NCBI GenBank assembly: GCA_024686085.1
Contig: JAIBDT010000024.1
Span: 1 to 36,827, forward strand
Length of the DNA: 36,827 nucleotides
Origin: Loktanella sp.
GTDB taxonomy: Bacteria > Pseudomonadota > Alphaproteobacteria > Rhodobacterales > Rhodobacteraceae
Direction: 5' to 3'
A program made the translations under genes and the position numbers. A model generated the notes under the pieces. It was not told the DNA's origin and did no database searches. It saw nothing but the letters and a program-made list of their open reading frames with translations. Positions 17,793-24,707 of this stretch are shown piece after piece (the stretch's first letter is position 1; each line of letters begins with the position of its first letter).

Positions 17793-18200
17793 TCAGGTTC
17801 GCAAGACATGCACGGCGCAAGGTGCATGCCGCACGACGCGCGCTGCCGTTGAACCCAGTAAATAGTCGATCAGCCCGGGCTTGTGCGACCCGATTACGAT
17901 GCAATCTACACCGCGATCTTTCGCAACATCAATGATACTGCGACCGCTGTGCCCTTTTACCGTCAAGGCCGTCACATTGGGCATTTCTTGAATGCGGGCA
18001 TTCATTTCGGCGGACGCACGGTCAAAAGCGGCTTGAACAACGCCTTCTTCGAGATACGCACTGACCGATCCTTGGGGCGCTTCGTAAACGTGCAAAGCAA
18101 GGATCGTGCCGCCTTGGTTCAACAGTTTTTCAGCAACTTGCAGACCGCTTGCACCAATCCCGTGATTAAGTGCCATAGGGACAAGAATTTTATCATACAT
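17793..18200 (-). CDS. UspA-type universal stress protein
   Basis: 135 residues from the ATG at 18200, which begins with the family start Y-D-K-I-L-V-P-M; an upstream ATG would run into the preceding gene. The ATP-binding loop near the end reads G-S-H-K-P-G-L-I-D-Y-L-L-G-S-T-A-A-R-V-V-R, close to the G-x2-G-x9-G-S/T pattern. UspA proteins bound to TRAP transporters are known (TeaD with TeaABC in Halomonas), where they tune transport. This one is co-transcribed with a TRAP system, starting one base after the alcohol dehydrogenase stop, so a similar role is plausible. Confidence 0.85.
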   Translation of the reverse strand: MYDKILVPMALNHGIGASGLQVAEKLLNQGGTILALHVYEAPQGSVSAYLEEGVVQAAFDRASAEMNARIQEMPNVTALTVKGHSGRSIIDVAKDRGVDCIVIGSHKPGLIDYLLGSTAARVVRHAPCAVHVLRT

Positions 18201-18201
18201 G

Positions 18202-19182
18202 TTAAGGTTCCAATATGATTTTTGGCGCGGCAACTTTTCCCGCACGGATATCTTCAAAGGCGCGTTGCCCCTGCGATAACGGGCGTCGCTCTGTCCAATC
18301 AAGCGCTCCGAGCCTGCCATCGAAGATGGCGGCCGCAGCATCGCGAAAGTCTTGGGCGGTATAGGTGTAGGTGCCGATGAACGTGATCTCTTGCAAGGTC
18401 ATGCGCCTGACGTCTAACCCACCAGCATCTTCGCCAAGCCCGATATGCATGATCACGCCGCCGGGCGTGGCAAGCGCTGAGGCGGCGGCCCGCGTTGACG
18501 CGTACCCTACCCCGTCTATGACAAGATCGGCCTGCGTAATCGTGTCGGGTGTTACCGTATCAAATCCTTCAATCGCGTCCAGTGTTGCCCGTCTGGTTGC
18601 ATTTGGTTCTGCTACGGTGATCTGGGTCGCCCCAAAGGCCCGCAACGCAAGTGCCGCACCAAGTCCAATCGCGCCACCCCCGATTACATGGCAGCGCGCG
18701 TCTGCGAGAGGCAAACTTAGCGCTTGCACCCCAAGCCGTACCGCATGCCAACCACATGCCAATGGCTCTGCGAGGGCTGCTTTACGCAAAGGCACGTTGT
18801 CTGGAACTGTGACGAGGTTTTCGTCGCTCATCACGACAAGTTCTGCAAACGCGCCCTCTCGCGGCGGCATCGAAATGATCATCCGCTCGGGGCAAAGATT
18901 GTCGCGCCCCGCCAGACAGGCCCGGCATGACCCACAGGTCACCAGCGGGTTGAGTGTGACCCGTTCCCCGTCACGGGCGCCACCGACGATGACCCCTGCT
19001 GCTTCGTGGCCAAGGATCAGGGGCGCCGGTCTGCGATTGTCATGACCGAGATAGGCGTGCATGTCCGACCCACACAGCCCAGAGGCCTTAACCCGAATGA
19101 GGCTTTGCCCCGCCCCAGCAACAGGGTCAGGCATGTCGCGATAAGTCAGTTTTTCAACAGCGTCGTAAACGAGTGCCTTCAT
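18202..19182 (-). CDS. Zinc-dependent alcohol dehydrogenase, probable DHPS 2-dehydrogenase partner
   Basis: 326 residues, medium-chain dehydrogenase family. Catalytic zinc ligands are Cys37 (G-L-C-G-S-D) and His59-Glu60 (L-G-H-E-A-A-G); the four structural-zinc cysteines are 83, 86, 89 and 97. The cofactor motif is G-G-G-A-I-G-L-G. In DHPS-degrading bacteria two 2-dehydrogenases (HpsO and HpsP) are proposed to interconvert the DHPS enantiomers so that the HpsN enzyme can use both. This gene and the SDR next to it would fit that pair, but I cannot say which corresponds to which name. It overlaps the SDR gene by four bases. Confidence 0.82.
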   Translation of the reverse strand: MKALVYDAVEKLTYRDMPDPVAGAGQSLIRVKASGLCGSDMHAYLGHDNRRPAPLILGHEAAGVIVGGARDGERVTLNPLVTCGSCRACLAGRDNLCPERMIISMPPREGAFAELVVMSDENLVTVPDNVPLRKAALAEPLACGWHAVRLGVQALSLPLADARCHVIGGGAIGLGAALALRAFGATQITVAEPNATRRATLDAIEGFDTVTPDTITQADLVIDGVGYASTRAAASALATPGGVIMHIGLGEDAGGLDVRRMTLQEITFIGTYTYTAQDFRDAAAAIFDGRLGALDWTERRPLSQGQRAFEDIRAGKVAAPKIILEP

Positions 19183-19940
19183 TTTGCTGTGTATCCTCCA
19201 TCAACCATCAAGACTTGCCCCGTCACATAGGCAGATGCATTTGAGCATAAGAACAAGAGAGGCCCGTCAATGTCTTCAAGGGCACCGTTTCGCCCAATGC
19301 AGGTTTGAGCAGCGTTGCGAGCTGCCCGTTCGGGGTCCGCAAACACAGGTCCTGTCAGGTCTGTAGGGAAAAAACCCGGACCGATTGCGTTGGCGGTAAT
19401 CCCGTCTGCCGACCAAGCCTCTGCCATAGCGCGTGTCAATTGACCGATCCCTGCTTTTGATGCGCCGTAAGCGATACCCGCCGGAAAGGCGCGTGTCGTT
19501 TGCAGGGACGCAAAATTGACGATCCGGCCCCATCCCTTTGCCTTCATCGCAGGCGCGAAGGCTTGGCTTAGGAAAAACGGAGCCGCAAGATTGAGGTTCA
19601 GCGTGATGTCCCAGCCTTCGGGTGTCACATCGTCAGCCGCTTCGCGCGTATTGATCCCCGCCGCATGGACGACGATATCGGGCGCGCCAAAAGGCTGTGA
19701 TATTTGACGGGCAATCTCATCGAGGCTATCGCGCCGGGAGAGGTCCGCGGCAACGACGGCTGCCGCGGACCCTATTTCATCGGACCAATCCGCCAATGCG
19801 TCCGCTCTTCGAGCGACGCCTACGACTTTCGCACCAGCGGCGGCTAAAACCGTCGCCGCGTGCCGGCCCAAGCCCGCACTGGCGCCCGTGACGCAAGCCA
19901 CCCGTCCGCTGAGGTCAAAAAGTGAGCGAGGGTCATTCAT
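19179..19940 (-). CDS. Short-chain dehydrogenase, probable DHPS 2-dehydrogenase partner
   Basis: 253 residues, classical SDR: T-G-A-S-A-G-L-G cofactor loop, A-R-R after the second strand (suggesting NADP use), H-A-A-G-I-N, catalytic serine in N-F-A-S-L-Q, Y-G-A-S-K, and the closing V-D-G-G-Y. Reading frames on both sides overlap it (HpsN stop upstream, alcohol dehydrogenase start downstream), so it is translated with them. Role in DHPS epimerisation through the 2-keto form is inferred from position between hpsN and the Zn enzyme. Another small hydroxy-compound substrate is possible. Confidence 0.82.
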   Translation of the reverse strand: MNDPRSLFDLSGRVACVTGASAGLGRHAATVLAAAGAKVVGVARRADALADWSDEIGSAAAVVAADLSRRDSLDEIARQISQPFGAPDIVVHAAGINTREAADDVTPEGWDITLNLNLAAPFFLSQAFAPAMKAKGWGRIVNFASLQTTRAFPAGIAYGASKAGIGQLTRAMAEAWSADGITANAIGPGFFPTDLTGPVFADPERAARNAAQTCIGRNGALEDIDGPLLFLCSNASAYVTGQVLMVDGGYTAK

Positions 19941-21240
19941 CGGAGGTCAAATCAAAGGTCTCATCGGGGAAATATTTCGCAAGACGCACATCCGCTGCCC
20001 GCGCATGGCCTTCCATTCCTTCAAGTCGCGAAATCCGTGCGGTTGCCTCTGCAACGCGCTTGGAACCTTCACGGGTGGATTTCTGCCATGTCACAATCTT
20101 CATATACTTGTGGACGGAAAGGCCACCCGTATAACCAGCTGCCCCCGATGTCGGCAGGACGTGGTTTGTGCCTGATGCCTTATCGCCATAAGACACCGTT
20201 GTTTCCTCGCCCAAGAAAAGCGAGCCGTAGCAGGACAATCGGTTAAGCCACCAATCCAAGTCCTCGGCCTGCACTGTCAGGTGCTCTGGCGCGTATTCGT
20301 CCGAGCAGGCGGCCATTTCTTCGCGGTCGGCGCAAACGATGACTTCTGCGTAATCGCGCCAAGCAGCAAAGGCGTTTTCGCGGTTTAGCTCCGGCAGGTC
20401 TGCAATCAAAACAGGTACACGGTCCATAACGTCGCGCGCCAGTGTTTCACTGTCGGTCACCAACCAAACGGGCGAATTATAGCCATGTTCAGCTTGCGAC
20501 ACCAAATCTGTTGCGACGATATGTGGATCAGCCGTTTTATCCGCAAGAACAAGACTATCAGTTGGCCCCGCGATCATGTCGATCCCGACACGCCCGAATA
20601 GAATGCGCTTGGCTTCGGCGACGAATTGGTTTCCGGGACCAACTAGGATGTTCGCCTTTGGCAACCCAAACAGTCCAAATGTCATCGCCGCAACACCCTG
20701 CACACCGCCCAGCGCCATGATCGAATCCGCGCCGCAGATATGCGCGGCATAGACGATCGCCGGCGCAATGCCGACGTCCGGACGGGGTGGCGACGTGGCC
20801 GTGATGTATTTGCAGCCCGCGACTTTCGCCGTGGTGACCGTCATGATCGCACTTGCGATGTGGCTGTACCGCCCCCCCGGCACATAGCAGCCTGCCGCAT
20901 CAACAGGGATCGCTTTTTGACCAGCCACCAGACCTGGTACCACTTCGTATTCGATATCACGCACGGTTGCCATTTGTGCTTGGGCAAAGCGTTTAACGTT
21001 ATCATGCGCAAACTGAATGTCTGCTTTCAGCTTTTCAGGTACAAGCGCGCAGGCTGCGGCGATTTCTTCCTCGGTAAGGATAATGTTGCCTTCATATTTA
21101 TCGAACTTGGCGGCGTATTCGCGCGCTTTATCATCTCCGCCAAGTTCGATGTCGGACAAGATACCTTGCACGATATCATGGACATCAGATGCGCCTGATT
21201 GCGCGGTCAAAGTTGCCTTTTTGAGGTAGTCACGAGCCAT
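19933..21240 (-). CDS. hpsN: Sulfopropanediol 3-dehydrogenase (HisD homologue)
   Basis: 435 residues, full-length histidinol dehydrogenase fold. The four zinc ligands of HisD are kept as Gln249, His252 (S-Q-A-E-H-G), Asp353 (Y-G-D-K-A-S-G-T-N-H) and His412 (M-E-G-H-A-R), and the catalytic pair as Glu319-His320 (Y-A-P-E-H-L). HpsN oxidises (R)-DHPS in two NAD+ steps to (R)-sulfolactate, just as HisD oxidises histidinol to histidine. A true HisD would be expected among his genes. Here the neighbours are a TRAP transporter, two alcohol dehydrogenases and sulfopyruvate decarboxylase, so DHPS is the likely substrate. It starts 12 bp after the large TRAP permease. Confidence 0.85.
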   Translation of the reverse strand: MARDYLKKATLTAQSGASDVHDIVQGILSDIELGGDDKAREYAAKFDKYEGNIILTEEEIAAACALVPEKLKADIQFAHDNVKRFAQAQMATVRDIEYEVVPGLVAGQKAIPVDAAGCYVPGGRYSHIASAIMTVTTAKVAGCKYITATSPPRPDVGIAPAIVYAAHICGADSIMALGGVQGVAAMTFGLFGLPKANILVGPGNQFVAEAKRILFGRVGIDMIAGPTDSLVLADKTADPHIVATDLVSQAEHGYNSPVWLVTDSETLARDVMDRVPVLIADLPELNRENAFAAWRDYAEVIVCADREEMAACSDEYAPEHLTVQAEDLDWWLNRLSCYGSLFLGEETTVSYGDKASGTNHVLPTSGAAGYTGGLSVHKYMKIVTWQKSTREGSKRVAEATARISRLEGMEGHARAADVRLAKYFPDETFDLTSDE

Positions 21241-21252
21241 GAGAAATCCGCC

Positions 21253-22581
21253 TTATTTGTAGATATCGGGAAGCAAAGTTGTCGAGATCGCGGGAACAAA
21301 AGCGATGAGCAATACGACGACCAGCATGAAAAACACGAATGGCACCGCGCGCCATGCGATTTTGAGGATGGACTCTCCGGTGATGCCTGACACGACAAAC
21401 AGGTTCAAGCCAAGTGGAGGTGTGATGAAGCCCACGCCGAGTGCTGTAATCATCATGATGCAGAACTGAATTTCATTCATGCCGATGTTATCCGCGAGCG
21501 GTTTTAGGATTGGTGCCAAAATCACAATATTCGGGGTCGTTTCCATGACGCAGCCCGCGGCAATCAAGATACCGATCATGAGCAAGATCAACAGGGTTGG
21601 GTCGTCGGTCAGTGCTGTGATAGAATAGACGAACCCTTGCGGGACCCCCATGATGGCCAGCGCTTGTGCCAATGGGAGTGAGAACGCGATGATCGGCAAA
21701 ATGATCCCGTTCACCTTTGCAGAGCTCAGCAACATCGCCGGAAAATCTGATAGCTTCAGCGTACCCAGAATAAAGCCGATGATAATCGTCACGATGACGG
21801 CTGTGGCCCCCGCCTCTGTTGGGGTTAGCCGCCCAGAGAAGATGCCGTAAAAGATGATGCCTGGCACGATGAACGCATACCAACCCGATGCAATCGCACT
21901 GCGCAAACCGCTTAGGTATTCAACCAGCGATAGGTTACCGCCACCCTCGTATCCATAAATTCGGTTCACAACGATGTTGGTGATCAGGATCGACGTTAGA
22001 ATCAACAGCCCCGGGATCAGTGCAGCCAAGAACAACGTAGACGCCGATATCCCAAGGACCAATCCGATAATGATATATGCGATGGATGGTGGGATCAAAA
22101 TGCCGGTGCAGGCCCCTGCGGCGACAAGAGCGCATGCATATGGACGCGGATAGCCTGCTTCGACTAATCGGTCGATTGTCATCCGTCCCACAGCGGCCGC
22201 CCCTGCGGCGTCTGATCCTGAGATTGCAGCAAACATGCCGCAGACAAGAACAGTCGCAGACCCGAACCCGCCTTTTGCAAATTGGGTGAGGGCCTCGGCG
22301 ACGTCGAGAAACTTGCGCGAAAGCCCTGTGCGCACCAGCACGTCACCTGTCAGGATGAATAGTGGTACGGCCGTCAACGCGAATGCATCAATACCAGAGA
22401 AAAGGCTCTCGCCCACAAGGGCCAATGGCAAGTCGCCTGACAAATAGAGCATCGCAATCGCCGAGACTCCGATAGAGGCCCAAACGGGGATCGCAAGCGC
22501 GACAAGAACCACAAAAATAATGACTGGAAGGTAGAAATCCCAGCCGAGTTCGACAGCTTGATTGAGTGTATTAAAAAGCAT
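21253..22581 (-). CDS. TRAP transporter large permease (DctM family)
   Basis: 442 residues with about 12 hydrophobic helices, the size and layout of DctM. Family sequences are visible: D-A-F-A-L-T-A-V-P-L-F-I-L-T-G-D near residue 65, G-S-D-A-A-G-A-A-A-V-G near residue 120, I-P-P-S-I-A-Y-I-I-I-G, and F-I-T-P-P-L-G-L-N-L near residue 390. The protein carries the sodium-coupled transport path in the inner membrane. It begins two bases after the small permease stop and is followed by hpsN. In roseobacters the DHPS importer is a TRAP system called HpsKLM; I assign this set to that role by context. Confidence 0.92.
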   Translation of the reverse strand: MLFNTLNQAVELGWDFYLPVIIFVVLVALAIPVWASIGVSAIAMLYLSGDLPLALVGESLFSGIDAFALTAVPLFILTGDVLVRTGLSRKFLDVAEALTQFAKGGFGSATVLVCGMFAAISGSDAAGAAAVGRMTIDRLVEAGYPRPYACALVAAGACTGILIPPSIAYIIIGLVLGISASTLFLAALIPGLLILTSILITNIVVNRIYGYEGGGNLSLVEYLSGLRSAIASGWYAFIVPGIIFYGIFSGRLTPTEAGATAVIVTIIIGFILGTLKLSDFPAMLLSSAKVNGIILPIIAFSLPLAQALAIMGVPQGFVYSITALTDDPTLLILLMIGILIAAGCVMETTPNIVILAPILKPLADNIGMNEIQFCIMMITALGVGFITPPLGLNLFVVSGITGESILKIAWRAVPFVFFMLVVVLLIAFVPAISTTLLPDIYK

Positions 22582-22583
22582 CT

Positions 22584-23105
22584 CTAGCCCGCCTCATCGA
22601 ATAGTTTGTCGCCTTCGTAGGCGGGAGACCCGTTACGCAAGCTTTTAAAGTCACGAGACAGCGATTGAATAAGGCGCACGATCATCAGGGTGAAACCAAT
22701 GGGTACCGCCATCAAAAACCACACGAGGGACACGCGCAGGCCGTGGCTGACGGACCCAAACTCCCATGACACAAGGACGGTCTCGAACGACCAGATCATC
22801 GCCCCGATTGCGACGGCCAGCATGACGACATCGCCCAAGATATAAAGCAGCGTCTTCAGCCGCGGGCTAACGTAATGCATCAGCACATCAATGCGGATGT
22901 GCGCACGTTCCTTGACCGCCGCAGAGGCCCCGATCCATGCAAGATAGATGAAAGAATAGCGAACAATTTCTTCGCCCCAGATCGACGAATATGAGAAGAC
23001 TTCGCGGCGTAACACTTCGACAGCCATTGTGATGACCAGCATCGAATAGAACACTAAAAGCGCCCATTTCTCTGCGTTTCGATCCAAAAGTTTCAGAAAT
23101 TGCAC
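22584..23105 (-). CDS. TRAP transporter small permease (DctQ family)
   Basis: 173 residues with four hydrophobic helices (about residues 14-34, 48-65, 87-108, 127-150). The W-G-E-E-I-V-R-Y-S-F-I-Y-L-A-W-I-G-A-S segment is the DctQ signature. The hydrophilic C-terminus ends with an acidic tail. The subunit partners the large permease encoded directly downstream. It is separated from the binding-protein gene by 94 bp holding a strong hairpin, so its expression is probably lower than that of the binding protein. Confidence 0.9.
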   Translation of the reverse strand: MQFLKLLDRNAEKWALLVFYSMLVITMAVEVLRREVFSYSSIWGEEIVRYSFIYLAWIGASAAVKERAHIRIDVLMHYVSPRLKTLLYILGDVVMLAVAIGAMIWSFETVLVSWEFGSVSHGLRVSLVWFLMAVPIGFTLMIVRLIQSLSRDFKSLRNGSPAYEGDKLFDEAG

Positions 23106-23165
23106 GAGATCACCTCGATTTCAGGCGAACTGATTGGTTCGCATTTGGCGGGACAAAAGGAAGGC

Positions 23166-23192
23166 TGGTGGGCACACCTTGTGTGCCCACCA
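23166..23192 (-). terminator. Intra-operon hairpin between binding protein and permease genes
   Basis: A perfect 12-bp inverted repeat: TGGTGGGCACAC (23166-23177) and GTGTGCCCACCA (23181-23192), with a three-base loop. On the transcribed (minus) strand it is followed by CCTTCCTTTT, a broken T-run. It begins eight bases after the binding-protein stop. This position suits a partial terminator or a 3' stabilising hairpin that keeps periplasmic protein mRNA in excess over permease mRNA. Confidence 0.8.
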
Positions 23193-23199
23193 AGACAAC

Positions 23200-24348
23200 T
23201 TAGGCGTCGTGGACGTAGTAGCGGCCTTGTGTACCGGCGGCTTCTTCCAGTTTCGCGAAGGTATCCATCGACCCTGCAAGCTCTGTTTTGAAGCTGTCCC
23301 ATTCTGGCAATTGGTAGCCGCCAACAGACTGCCATTCAGCAAGCTGATCATCAGACAGCGAATGGAACTCAACGCCTGCTTTGCGCAATTCAGCCATCGC
23401 GTAGTTGCGTGCTGACGGCACTTTTGCAAGGTTTTGGTGTCGCGTAATCTCAGATGCTTCCATGATCCCGTCTTGGACGTCCGCAGGCATCGAATTGAAC
23501 CACTCAAGGTTACAAGAGTAAACTTGGCTGTCAGGCACCGCTTGCGTAAACGTCACGTGGGATAAAATGTCCTTGAAGCCAAAGACGAACAATGCGCCGA
23601 CAGACGGATCAAGTGCATCAGCAACACCCTGCTTGATCGCGGAAGGTGTTTCACCCCAAGCTACGGGCGTCGGGTTCGCGCCGACCAAACGGTAGTACTG
23701 CTGTAGCATCGCAGAGCCGGGAACGCGGAACTTTACGCCGCTCAGATCGCTTGGCGAAAGTACGGCGCCTGCCCCACCTTTGCGGACGGCCACAACGCGT
23801 GGGTCGATGTTGACGTAGAACAATGGCTTGAAACCAGCAGCTTCTACTTTTGGGTTTACTTCGCTGGCCCATGTGTCCGAATGCACCAAGTTGGTGAAAC
23901 GCTGGTTTGAGCCACACAGATACGGCAGGTTGATCAAATCGGTCACTGGCGCAAAAGGCGCAAAGTTAGAGATCGAATGCTGGGCTGCTTGGATGGTGCC
24001 AGACTGTACCTTTTGGACCAGTTCGCCGCCTGCCCCCAATTGACCGCCGGGTGCAAGTTTTACATACACTTTGCCGTTGGTTGCGTTCTGAATGTTTTCT
24101 TTGAGGTCTAGCTGCATGATCGGATAGCTGCGCGTCGCCCCCAGCACATAAGCCGTGGCAATTGTCATCACGTGCTCTGCCGCAGCTTCGCGGTCGCGTT
24201 CTTCATTTGCTGTTTGCGCAGCGGCCTCTGTCGACCAAAGTGAGCCTGCAGCCCCAGCAACAAGAGCTGCGGTAAAGCTGCCCATCCCTGCAAGTTTCAG
24301 AAAATTCCGGCGCTCTGCCGACTTGATTTCGTCGTTGTGCTTTTCCAA
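23200..24348 (-). CDS. TRAP transporter substrate-binding protein (DctP/TAXI-like), Tat-exported
   Basis: 382 residues. The start is TTG at 24348 preceded by GGAGG eight bases upstream; no ATG fits. The N-terminus has a twin-arginine signal, E-R-R-N-F-L-K-L-A-G, then a hydrophobic stretch and A-A-A-Q cleavage region, so the folded protein is sent to the periplasm by Tat. The DctP-type anion-binding arginine region is V-K-F-R-V-P-G-S near residue 190-200, followed by A-L-D-P-S-V-G. By position it should capture DHPS or a related sulfonate. It is the second gene of the operon, 33 bp after the small membrane protein gene. Confidence 0.88.
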   Translation of the reverse strand: MEKHNDEIKSAERRNFLKLAGMGSFTAALVAGAAGSLWSTEAAAQTANEERDREAAAEHVMTIATAYVLGATRSYPIMQLDLKENIQNATNGKVYVKLAPGGQLGAGGELVQKVQSGTIQAAQHSISNFAPFAPVTDLINLPYLCGSNQRFTNLVHSDTWASEVNPKVEAAGFKPLFYVNIDPRVVAVRKGGAGAVLSPSDLSGVKFRVPGSAMLQQYYRLVGANPTPVAWGETPSAIKQGVADALDPSVGALFVFGFKDILSHVTFTQAVPDSQVYSCNLEWFNSMPADVQDGIMEASEITRHQNLAKVPSARNYAMAELRKAGVEFHSLSDDQLAEWQSVGGYQLPEWDSFKTELAGSMDTFAKLEEAAGTQGRYYVHDA

Positions 24349-24381
24349 TGTAGTGTCCTCCCTGGACGGCTGGTGCCACGC

Positions 24382-24555
24382 CTATTTCTTGGCTGCGGCT
24401 TCTTTCCTTAAGATCGCAATCACAAACAAAATGGTTACTGCACCAAGAAGCAGCATCTCCCCCACATCGCTTAGAAATGCTGCATTTGCAGCAGAGCCAA
24501 GCCCTACGTTGACTGCAAAAACAACAAACAAAATGATCGCCCCATATAGCGGCAT
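24382..24555 (-). CDS. 57-residue two-helix membrane protein at the head of the DHPS operon
   Basis: Open frame from ATG 24555 to TAG 24382, preceded by GGAGGG at a good distance. The protein starts M-P-L-Y-G-A-I-I-L-F-V-V-F-A-V-N-V and ends with K-E-A-A-A-K-K. Two hydrophobic helices (about residues 4-20 and 33-48) are joined by a short loop containing an aspartate and a glutamate. It lies between the operators and the binding-protein gene, so it is the first gene of the transcript. I do not recognise a family. It could be an accessory subunit of the TRAP system or a conserved small protein of unknown role. Confidence 0.7.
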   Translation of the reverse strand: MPLYGAIILFVVFAVNVGLGSAANAAFLSDVGEMLLLGAVTILFVIAILRKEAAAKK

Positions 24556-24618
24556 GTCGCGTTCCCTCCCGATCGCTAGGCCGAATCTACCTTAGTCTAA
24601 GCTGTTACTTTTTTAAAA

Positions 24619-24632
24619 TGCAAGCGTTTACA
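24619..24632. promoter_or_regulatory. LacI-family operator 1
   Basis: TGCAAGCGTTTACA matches the general LacI-family half-palindrome pattern TGNAANCGNTNNCA at every fixed position. It lies 64-77 bp upstream of the first gene of the minus-strand operon. It overlaps a possible minus-strand -35 (TTGCAT, 24617-24622) whose -10 would be near TTAGAC about 17 bp on. Binding by the regulator coded at 24708 would block that promoter. Confidence 0.7.
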
Positions 24633-24642
24633 TATTCGATCT

Positions 24643-24656
24643 TGCAAACGCTTTGC
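24643..24656. promoter_or_regulatory. LacI-family operator 2
   Basis: TGCAAACGCTTTGC agrees with TGNAANCGNTNNCA except for the last two bases. Its centre is 24 bp from the centre of operator 1, and 51-64 bp before the lacI-type gene start, so the same dimer or tetramer could control both divergent transcripts. Confidence 0.6.
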
Positions 24657-24707
24657 CCTTTTGGTGCAAGACGGTTAGTTTGCCCATAAGTAATCTGACA
24701 GGCCCTC

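Noticed and set aside
18371-19045. 224-residue plus-strand open frame
   Set aside because: Fully antisense to the Zn-alcohol dehydrogenase, whose zinc ligands are all present; the long frame is a by-product of high GC third positions.
19933-21240. Histidinol dehydrogenase (hisD) of histidine synthesis
   Set aside because: All neighbours are sulfonate uptake and oxidation genes, no his gene is near, and HpsN is a known HisD-fold enzyme. The final proof would be a second HisD in the genome.
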